Shown: in pieces, positions 7,404 through 13,497 of the stretch
Layout: each line of letters starts with the position of its first letter
Position numbering within the stretch: the stretch's first letter is position 1
Assembly: GCA_007116585.1 (NCBI GenBank)
Contig: SKIE01000244.1
Coordinates: 1-13,497, forward strand
Source: Wenzhouxiangella sp.
GTDB taxonomy: Bacteria; Pseudomonadota; Gammaproteobacteria; Xanthomonadales; Wenzhouxiangellaceae
Direction: 5' to 3'
DNA: 13,497 nucleotides
The notes under the pieces: model-generated
The model's database searches: none
What the model was told of the DNA's origin: nothing
The model's input: only the letters and a program-made list of their open reading frames with translations
Program-made: the position numbers and the translations under genes

Positions 7404-7409
7404 GGGCAC

Positions 7410-7437
7410 ATTCTAGCCCTATCGCAGCGCTACTCAA
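7410..7437 (-). promoter_or_regulatory. Candidate sigma-70 promoter for rpoN
   Basis: In the lptB-rpoN gap the minus strand reads TTGAGT (7432-7437; 4 of 6 match to the -35), a 16-bp spacer, and TAGAAT (7410-7415; 5 of 6 match to the -10). The start of transcription would fall at about 7403-7404, at or beside the rpoN ATG, giving a leaderless or nearly leaderless mRNA. If the start codon is instead GTG 7409, this promoter could not serve the full gene. Confidence 0.4.
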
Positions 7438-7457
7438 TGTTTTGCCGATAATGTCGG

Positions 7458-8177
7458 CTACAGCCGGAATTCCTGCCCGAGGTAGACCTTGCGCACGTTT
7501 TCATCGGCCAGGACTTCATCCGGGGTGCCCTGGGTCAGCACCCGGCCCTCGGAAATGATGTAGGCGCGCTGACAGATGCCCAGCGTCTCGCGCACGTTGT
7601 GATCGGTGATCAGGATGCCGATGTTGCGGGTGGTCAGCTGGCGCACGATCTGCTGGATTTCACCGACCGAGATCGGATCCACGCCGGCAAAGGGTTCGTC
7701 GAGCAAAATGAAGTTGGGATTGCCGGCCAGTGCGCGGGCGATCTCGACCCGCCGCCGTTCACCGCCCGACAGCGAGACACCGGCCTGGTCTGCAAGATGG
7801 GTGATGTGGAATTCATCCATCAGCCGGCTCAGTTCCTGGCGTCTTGCCTCGCGGTTGAGATCCTTGCGCAGCTCGAGAATGGCCATGATGTTGTCGGCCA
7901 CGCTCAGCTTGCGAAAGATGGAGGCTTCCTGCGGCAGGTAGCCCAGGCCCTTGCGCGCGCGCTGGTGCATGTTGGCCCGGGTCAGGTCAGTCTCGCCGAG
8001 CCGGATGCGCCCACCGTCGGCAGCCACCAGGCCCACCACCATGTAAAAGGTGGTGGTCTTGCCGGCGCCGTTGGGGCCAAGCAGACCGACGATCTCGCCG
8101 CGGGCGACTTCAAGCGAGACGTCATGGACGACCGCACGGCCGCGGTAGCGTTTGACCAGCTGTTCAGCGACCAGCAT
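7458..8177 (-). CDS. lptB: LPS export ABC transporter ATP-binding protein LptB
   Basis: The 239-residue ATPase powers LPS extraction from the inner membrane by LptB2FG. Walker A is GPNGAGKT (34-41), Q-loop in YLPQEASIF (80-88), signature LSGGE (136-140), Walker B ILLDE (157-161) and the H-loop His193 in [23 protein letters not shown] and the C-terminal [10 protein letters not shown] are typical of LptB rather than branched-chain amino-acid ATPases. The ATG is 3 bp after the lptA stop. LptF and LptG are not in the window, as is normal since they usually form a separate operon. Confidence 0.96.
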   Translation of the reverse strand: MLVAEQLVKRYRGRAVVHDVSLEVARGEIVGLLGPNGAGKTTTFYMVVGLVAADGGRIRLGETDLTRANMHQRARKGLGYLPQEASIFRKLSVADNIMAILELRKDLNREARRQELSRLMDEFHITHLADQAGVSLSGGERRRVEIARALAGNPNFILLDEPFAGVDPISVGEIQQIVRQLTTRNIGILITDHNVRETLGICQRAYIISEGRVLTQGTPDEVLADENVRKVYLGQEFRL

Positions 8178-8180
8178 GGG

Positions 8181-8678
8181 CTAGGGCTCTTCCGGGGCCG
8201 AAGGTGCGGGGCGATCGGCGGGCTCGATGACCAACTCGACACCGCCGGCACCCTCGATCTTCTCGCTGACCAGATTGTAGGTCAGCGTGGCGCCGGAGAA
8301 TGAACCCTGGGGATCACGGATACGGGCATCCCCGATCATGGTGATCTGGTTGCTGGCCAGGTCGTAAATGATCTGGGACGATTGGCCGTGGGTCTCGCTG
8401 CCGTCGTCCATGACCATGAACCAGGTGGTCGGCTCGCCGAACAACTCGACCCGCTGCCATTCGCCATCGACGTTGTAGGCACGTCCTTCATCAGCCTCAA
8501 CCACCAGTTCGCCCTGGGCAATGCGGACGTTCCCGCGCAATTCCTGGACGCCGGTTCGCATGTCATAGCCACCGCTGTCGGCGTTGATCTGGATTCGTTC
8601 CTGGCGCTGGTCACTCAGTTGGGCGAAGGCGCCCAGACTCAGCATCAGACCGGCCAGGAAGCAACTCGCCCTGTACAT
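8181..8678 (-). CDS. lptA: LPS export periplasmic protein LptA
   Basis: LptA forms the periplasmic filament that carries LPS between LptC and the outer-membrane LptDE. From ATG 8678 the protein has 165 residues: a signal peptide with a hydrophobic core FLAGLMLSLGAFA and likely cleavage after Ala19, then the OstA-type beta-jellyroll with IQINADSGGYD, ELRGNVRIAQGELVVEA and the repeat-like IIYDLASNQITMIGDARI. An upstream ATG at 8702 is in frame but has no ribosome site and would add eight residues ahead of the signal peptide; 8678 has GGAG 10 bp upstream. The gene overlaps the end of lptC by 68 bp. The C-terminal tail is rich in Pro and Glu. Confidence 0.93.
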   Translation of the reverse strand: MYRASCFLAGLMLSLGAFAQLSDQRQERIQINADSGGYDMRTGVQELRGNVRIAQGELVVEADEGRAYNVDGEWQRVELFGEPTTWFMVMDDGSETHGQSSQIIYDLASNQITMIGDARIRDPQGSFSGATLTYNLVSEKIEGAGGVELVIEPADRPAPSAPEEP

Positions 8679-9201
8679 GATCGGAAAACTCCACGATGTC
8701 ATCGTCCAGCCAGAGGATCAGACTGCCGGCGCGCATAAACGATCCCGGCTGAGACATCTCCACGGTGCTCATGGCTTCGATTGTACGCCGCGCCGCATGG
8801 TGATGCAGTTGCTCGGTGGTGATCGTGACCGTGCCGCCGGGGGCCGGATGTGCCAGCACCACGTTGCCTTCCAGCACCATTTCATCGTCGTCGCGCTTGA
8901 GCCGCCCGCGGTCGGCGCGGCCGCGCCAGTCGGCGCCGTCGGGCTGAATGTGGAACTCCGGTTCCCTCAGGGTGGCGATTCGGGTGGCGGCATCGTGCTC
9001 CAGGCGCGGGCCGGAGACGATCAGTTCGACCGTGCCGTCAGCGGCGCGAAATCGCGCGTGGAAGTCGGTCAGCGAGTAGTCAAAGCGGGTGTCCGGCAGC
9101 CTGGTGCTGATGCGATCGCTGCGATCATCGGGGAACTGCCAGCGGATCACGAATACAATGACGAGGGCCAGACAGGCCGCGAGCACCATCTTGCGTTTCA
9201 C
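8611..9201 (-). CDS. lptC: LPS export system protein LptC
   Basis: A 196-residue bitopic inner-membrane protein. Residues about 5-20 form one transmembrane helix (MVLAACLALVIVFVIRW), followed by a periplasmic jellyroll domain with F.ARFRAADGTVELIVSGPRLEH and EMVLEGNVVLAHP, the LptC pattern. It docks on LptB2FG and hands LPS to LptA. Sequence is less conserved than its neighbours, so the call relies on the domain pattern plus its place between kdsC and lptA. Its ATG overlaps the kdsC stop by 4 bp, and its last 68 bp also encode the start and signal peptide of lptA. Confidence 0.92.
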   Translation of the reverse strand: MKRKMVLAACLALVIVFVIRWQFPDDRSDRISTRLPDTRFDYSLTDFHARFRAADGTVELIVSGPRLEHDAATRIATLREPEFHIQPDGADWRGRADRGRLKRDDDEMVLEGNVVLAHPAPGGTVTITTEQLHHHAARRTIEAMSTVEMSQPGSFMRAGSLILWLDDDIVEFSDHVQGELLPGRSDAESGRLRPTE

Positions 9202-9725
9202 TGGAAACCTGCCTGCCAGGGTTGTAGCGCGCCGCGCGCGTCGAGCAGCAGTTCGCAGAACTCGCGCACCGCGCCCACGCCGCCGGCAGCGCTGGTGACG
9301 ACATCAGCCCGGGCGCGGATCCATGCCACCGCGTCGGCCGGCGCCGCGCTCAGGCCGCACAGGCGCATGGCCGGCCAATCGATCAGGTCATCGCCCATGA
9401 AACTGGTCTGCGCGGCCGGGATGTTCAGCGCGCTAATCAGTTCGCTGAGCGCCTGATGTTTGTCGCCTTCCCCCTGCCGCAGATGGGCCACGCCGAGCTC
9501 TTCCATGCGCAGCTCGACCACGCGCGAGCGTCGCGCGGTGATCACAGCGACCTCGATGCCGTGCTGCATCAGGGCTTTCAGGCCCAGGCCGTCGCGCACG
9601 TGAAAGGTTTTGGTCTGGACACCGCGATCGTCCAGGACCAGGCGGCCGTCGGTCAGCACGCCGTCGACGTCGAACACGGCCAGGCGAATGTCGCGGGCGC
9701 GCTGGCGAACGCCGGGCCGGCTCAT
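9198..9725 (-). CDS. kdsC: 3-deoxy-D-manno-octulosonate 8-phosphate phosphatase KdsC
   Basis: A 175-residue HAD phosphatase of the C0 (capless) type that removes phosphate from Kdo-8-P. Motif I is FDVDGVLTDG with Asp19 and Asp21, motif II VITAR (Thr63), motif III Lys89 in GEGDKHQAL, and motif IV GDDLIDWPAM (Asp112, Asp113, Asp116). The late AAGGVGAVREFCELLL segment is typical of KdsC, whose C-terminal tail closes the neighbouring active site of the tetramer. It overlaps kdsD upstream and lptC downstream, both ATGA. Kdo produced here is needed for the LPS inner core exported by the Lpt genes alongside. Confidence 0.95.
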   Translation of the reverse strand: MSRPGVRQRARDIRLAVFDVDGVLTDGRLVLDDRGVQTKTFHVRDGLGLKALMQHGIEVAVITARRSRVVELRMEELGVAHLRQGEGDKHQALSELISALNIPAAQTSFMGDDLIDWPAMRLCGLSAAPADAVAWIRARADVVTSAAGGVGAVREFCELLLDARGALQPWQAGFQ

Positions 9726-10699
9726 ACCACGCCGGCCTGCAGCAGGTCCTGAAAGTTCAGCGCGCCGACCAGTCTGTCTTGCTCGTCGGTGACCAGCAGA
9801 CCCTGGATGCGGTGGTGCTGCATGATTTCGACGGCGACAGCCGCCAGCTCATCCGGTCCGACCGTGCGCGGGTTCGGCGTCATCAGTTGGACGACCCCCT
9901 GGTTCCGGATATCTCCGAGCTGGCCTGCATGGCGCCTGAGGTCGCCATCCGTGACCACGCCGATCAGGGTCTCGTCGGTGTTGATCACGGCACACATGCC
10001 CAGCCGTGATCGGGTCATCTCGAAAATGGCGTCGGCGACCGAGGCCGTTTCCTTCACGATGGGCAGCGATTCGCCGCCGTGCATGACATCGGCGATGCTC
10101 AGCAGAAGCTGCCGGCCGAGCTTGCCGCCGGGGTGCGAGCGGGCAAAATCTTCGGCGGTAAATCCGCGCGCTTCAAGCAGGGCAACGGCCAGGGCATCGC
10201 CCAGCGCCAGTTGGGCGGAAGTCGAGGCGGTCGGCGCCAGCCCCAGGGGGCAGGCTTCCTGATCAACGCTGGTGTCCAGGTGCAGATCAGCATGCCGGGC
10301 CAGCGTCGAGCCCGGGCAACCGGTCATCGCGATCAGGCGGATACCCAGGCGCTTGATCACCGGCAGCAGGCGCAGCACTTCTTCGGTTTCGCCGGAGTTT
10401 GACAGCGCCAGCAGGACGTCCTCGCGCCGGATCATGCCCAGATCGCCATGGCTGGCTTCGGCCGGATGGACAAAAAAGGCGGGCGTGCCGGTCGAGGCCA
10501 GCGTGGCGGCGATCTTGTGGCCGATATGGCCGGATTTGCCCATGCCGGTCACGATCAGGTGGCCGCTGCAGGCCAGAATCATTTCGACGCTGGCGACGAA
10601 GGCCCCATCGAGTCGCTCACTCAGGGCCGTAATGGCCTGTGCCTCCGTGGTCAACACGGTCGCGGCGCTGGCAAGGATTTGGTCTGGCTCGACTTTCAT
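9722..10699 (-). CDS. kdsD: D-arabinose 5-phosphate isomerase KdsD
   Basis: The 325-residue enzyme converts ribulose 5-phosphate to arabinose 5-phosphate, the first step to Kdo. An SIS domain comes first (about 35-175) with TGMGKSGHIGHK (Lys55), HPAEASHGDLGM and LSNSGETEE, then RSHPGGKLGR carrying His189, a conserved active-site position. Two CBS domains follow (about 203-260 and 270-325), the second ending in ALNFQDLL. This SIS-CBS-CBS layout and length match KdsD/KpsF. It lies 21 bp after yrbG; no clear Shine-Dalgarno precedes the ATG. The order yrbG-kdsD-kdsC-lptC matches E. coli. Confidence 0.95.
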   Translation of the reverse strand: MKVEPDQILASAATVLTTEAQAITALSERLDGAFVASVEMILACSGHLIVTGMGKSGHIGHKIAATLASTGTPAFFVHPAEASHGDLGMIRREDVLLALSNSGETEEVLRLLPVIKRLGIRLIAMTGCPGSTLARHADLHLDTSVDQEACPLGLAPTASTSAQLALGDALAVALLEARGFTAEDFARSHPGGKLGRQLLLSIADVMHGGESLPIVKETASVADAIFEMTRSRLGMCAVINTDETLIGVVTDGDLRRHAGQLGDIRNQGVVQLMTPNPRTVGPDELAAVAVEIMQHHRIQGLLVTDEQDRLVGALNFQDLLQAGVV

Positions 10700-10720
10700 G
10701 ATGCTTGCTAGTGTAGCGGG

Positions 10721-11704
10721 CTAAGAGCCGATTGCTGTTCCGATTACAACAGACTGATAGGCCAAAAACGACAGGAACAAGGCGACGGCGGTTGGACGGG
10801 TGATCAAACCGGGCCCGCGTTTTCGCCAGACCAGCAAGAACAGCCCCAGCGTGAGAATGAACATCACCGTGACGTCGCGATAGAGCAGAACGGGTTCGAT
10901 GGGCAGCGGGTGTACCAGGGCGGCAATGCCGAGCACGCCGAGCAGGTTGAACATGTTCGAGCCCAGGATATTGCCGATGGCGAGGTCATCTTTCTTGAGC
11001 AGTGCGCTGGCCGCTGCAGCGGCCAGCTCCGGCAGACTGGTGCCCAGTGCGACCACGGTCAGACCGACCACGATTTCCGACACGCCCGCAATGAGCGCCA
11101 GCGTTACGGCGCCGTTGACCAGAATGTGGGCGCTGAGTGGCAGCAGGACGAGACCCACAGCGATCCACAGCACGGCGCGGCCAGTATTCATGCGGTCCGG
11201 CACGCTCTCGGTCAGTGAACTGGTCAGCGGATCGTCCTGGCCGCGCGACATGCCGAGTGCCACCATGCCGCCGATGAGCAGCAGCAGTCCACAGGCCAGG
11301 ATCAGACCATCGCCCCTGCTGAGGTAGAAATTACCCATCAGACCCAGCGCGAGAAGCATGATGAATCCCAGGATCGGAAACTCGCGTTTAAGCGTGACGC
11401 GCTCGACCCTGAGCGGGTAGATCATGGCGGTCAGCCCAAGAATCAGTCCGATATTGGCGATGTTGGAGCCAATGGCATTGCCCACGGCCAGCGATGGGTT
11501 GCCGCGCAGCGCTGACATTGCAGAGACCACCATTTCCGGGGCTGAGGTGCCGAACCCGACGATAGTCAATCCCACGATCAGCGGCGAGATGCCAACGTTT
11601 CTGGCCAGGGCCGAGGCCCCTGACACCAGACGGTCGGCCGCCCAGATCAGCAGGATGAATCCGGCCGCCAGCTCAAGCAGGGCAATGGTCAGAGTTGCCG
11701 ACAT
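10721..11704 (-). CDS. yrbG: Calcium/sodium antiporter, YrbG/CaxA family
   Basis: A 327-residue, roughly ten-helix membrane protein with the two inverted alpha-repeats of the Ca2+/cation antiporter superfamily: IVGLTIVGFGTSAPEMVVS followed by GNAIGSN (residues 43-81), and VGLTVVALGTSLPEL followed by GNILGSN (213-250). The acidic residues in the two GTSxPE motifs are the ion-binding glutamates. A hydrophilic loop (about 152-175) separates the halves. In E. coli yrbG heads the kdsD-lpt cluster, as here, though its physiological role is not settled. The ATG lies 74 bp from the divergent ibaG start; GAG 5 bp upstream is the only ribosome-site hint. Confidence 0.94.
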   Translation of the reverse strand: MSATLTIALLELAAGFILLIWAADRLVSGASALARNVGISPLIVGLTIVGFGTSAPEMVVSAMSALRGNPSLAVGNAIGSNIANIGLILGLTAMIYPLRVERVTLKREFPILGFIMLLALGLMGNFYLSRGDGLILACGLLLLIGGMVALGMSRGQDDPLTSSLTESVPDRMNTGRAVLWIAVGLVLLPLSAHILVNGAVTLALIAGVSEIVVGLTVVALGTSLPELAAAAASALLKKDDLAIGNILGSNMFNLLGVLGIAALVHPLPIEPVLLYRDVTVMFILTLGLFLLVWRKRGPGLITRPTAVALFLSFLAYQSVVIGTAIGS

Positions 11705-11738
11705 ACAGGCTCAGCGGCTCTGGCGGAGGCAGGTGCGG

Positions 11739-11769
11739 TAGACTACGGGCCCCACGTCACTACTGTCAT
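11739..11769. promoter_or_regulatory. Divergent promoter region between yrbG and ibaG
   Basis: The 74-bp gap (11705-11778) must serve both directions. Near its middle is GTAGACTAC, which gives TAGACT on the plus strand (11739-11744) and TAGTCT on the minus strand (11740-11745), a near-symmetric -10. For yrbG an ATGACA -35 (5 of 6) lies 18 bp away at 11764-11769. No good -35 is visible for ibaG. Both predicted leaders would be about 28 bases. The assignment is by eye and tentative. Confidence 0.27.
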
Positions 11770-11778
11770 TTCCGGCGC

Positions 11779-12009
11779 ATGGATCCAGCACAAATACAAT
11801 CCATCATTTTACAGGCAATCCCCGGCGCTCGGGTCGAGGTGGAGTCGGACGATAATGTCCATTACACCGCGCGGGTGGTTGCCGAACAGTTTGAGGGTCA
11901 GTCGCGCTTGCAGCGGCACCGAGTGATTCACGACGCGATCGGGCCGGCCATGGGCCGCGAGATTCACGCGTTGAGCCTGGTGCTCAAGACTCCGCAAGAA
12001 GCCGAGTGA
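11779..12009 (+). CDS. ibaG: BolA family protein IbaG
   Basis: A 76-residue BolA-like protein. Starting at ATG 11779 it begins MDPAQIQSIILQAIPGA, the family N-terminus; the frame is open further upstream, but those codons look non-family and lie in the promoter gap. Conserved features are VHYTARVVAEQFEG, the RHRVIHDAIG helix with invariant His, and IHALSLVLKTPQE. BolA/IbaG proteins pair with monothiol glutaredoxins in iron-sulfur handling; in E. coli IbaG is linked to acid stress. Its place immediately before murA matches E. coli. No good Shine-Dalgarno is seen. The murA start follows 29 bp after its stop, so they probably share a transcript. Confidence 0.9.
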   Translation: MDPAQIQSIILQAIPGARVEVESDDNVHYTARVVAEQFEGQSRLQRHRVIHDAIGPAMGREIHALSLVLKTPQEAE

Positions 12010-12035
12010 TGCGGTCGCAACGAGCGGGCGCTTGA

Positions 12036-13298
<1,263 letters not shown>

Positions 13299-13301
13299 GC
13301 G

Positions 13302-13455
13302 ACTAGTGGGCCACGCGGCAAATTAGATAACACTCAGCCGTTGCACAAGCGTCGTGGGCAAGGCGCGCGAGCGCAGGACTGGCTGCCGCCAATCCAAGCG
13401 AGCGCAACACGGGCGACGGCTGAGTGTTACCTAATTTGCCGCGTGGCCCACTAGT
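13302..13455. repeat. Long inverted-repeat element (MITE-like or REP-like), 154 bp
   Basis: Left arm 13302-13344 and right arm 13413-13455 are reverse complements over 43 positions with only two mismatches: 13327 (A against C) and 13342 (T against G, a G-U pair in RNA). The core is 68 bp and holds no ORF. Both ends carry CTAG (13303-13306 and 13451-13454), which could be a 4-bp target duplication around an element running TGGGCCACG...CGTGGCCCA, although CTAG is itself palindromic and may simply be part of the arms. Inside lies a second hairpin (13376-13395) flanked by a 9-bp direct repeat GCGAGCGCA (13367-13375 and 13398-13406). Transcribed from murA, it would form a very long stem-loop. Confidence 0.85.
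13376..13395. repeat. Inner hairpin of the 154-bp element
   Basis: GGACTGGC (13376-13383) pairs with GCCAATCC (13388-13395) over 8 positions with one mismatch and a 4-base loop TGCC. The 9-bp direct repeat GCGAGCGCA sits on either side, 0 and 2 bp away. This gives the element a nested, near-symmetric structure. Confidence 0.6.
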
Positions 13456-13479
13456 TTAGGATTGGGGGAGCGTTCAGAG

Positions 13480-13497
13480 GGCCTTGCGTTTCAGGCC
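13480..13497 (+). terminator. Possible murA terminator, cut by the window end
   Basis: GGCCT (13480-13484) pairs with AGGCC (13493-13497) around an 8-base loop; the window stops at the end of the second arm, so any further pairing with 13479 and any following T-run cannot be seen. If real, the 154-bp repeat lies between murA and its terminator. The alternative is that the minus strand here encodes the last residues of a convergent gene ending at TGA 13474-13476. Confidence 0.3.

Noticed and set aside
7439..7459. Short stem GCCGA/TCGGC after the lptB stop as a terminator
   Set aside because: The stem is only 5 bp and, in the direction of lptB transcription, is followed by As rather than Ts.
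10700..10720. TACACT (10710-10715) as a separate promoter for kdsD
   Set aside because: Only 4 of 6 match and there is no acceptable -35 at 16-18 bp; kept only as a supporting remark on leaderless starts.
13474..13497. Minus-strand frame ending at TGA 13474-13476 that could be the C-terminus (GLKRKAL) of a convergent gene
   Set aside because: Only seven residues are visible; the same bases also fit one half of a terminator hairpin, so no CDS is called.

Overview
The window looks like a piece of a GC-rich gammaproteobacterial chromosome. It carries the conserved rpoN neighbourhood (Kdo synthesis, LPS export, sigma-54, regulatory PTS) next to ibaG-murA. The combination hprK-rapZ-IIA(Man)-HPr-ptsI is not the enterobacterial or Pseudomonas arrangement. 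It resembles Xanthomonadales/Chromatiales-type genomes, possibly a Wenzhouxiangella relative; that placement is inference from gene order and protein style. Nearly all of the sequence is ordinary, intact, tightly packed core genes. I see no tRNA, rRNA, CRISPR array, prophage or transposase gene.

Layout. (1) Bases 1-859, plus strand: the 3' end of a DinG/YoaA-type helicase overlapping tsaB (tRNA t6A modification). (2) Bases 867-11704, minus strand, read from high to low coordinates: yrbG-type Na+/Ca2+ exchanger, kdsD, kdsC, lptC, lptA, lptB, rpoN, hpf, ptsN, hprK, rapZ, IIA(Man)-like protein, HPr, ptsI. tsaB and ptsI converge with 7 bp between them. (3) Bases 11779-13298, plus strand: ibaG (BolA family) and murA, divergent from yrbG. 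(4) Bases 13299-13497: no confident gene, but a near-perfect 43-bp inverted repeat around a structured 68-bp core, starting 3 bp after the murA stop and possibly a MITE-like or REP-like element.

How the genes work together. kdsD/kdsC supply Kdo, lptC/lptA/lptB form part of the LPS transport bridge and its ATPase, and murA starts peptidoglycan synthesis, so the region is centred on the cell envelope. rpoN, hpf and ptsN form the classic sigma-54/ribosome-hibernation/nitrogen-PTS group. ptsI, HPr, IIA(Man) and IIA(Ntr) make a phosphorelay with no sugar permease in sight. With HprK able to phosphorylate Ser46 of HPr, and RapZ nearby, it reads as a regulatory rather than a transport PTS. Compared with E. 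coli, the mlaFEDCB block that normally lies between yrbG and ibaG is missing.

Seven gene junctions are 4-bp ATGA overlaps, implying translational coupling. The few real gaps (lptB-rpoN, rpoN-hpf, hpf-ptsN, yrbG-ibaG) hold candidate promoters and small hairpins, all assigned by eye with low to moderate confidence.
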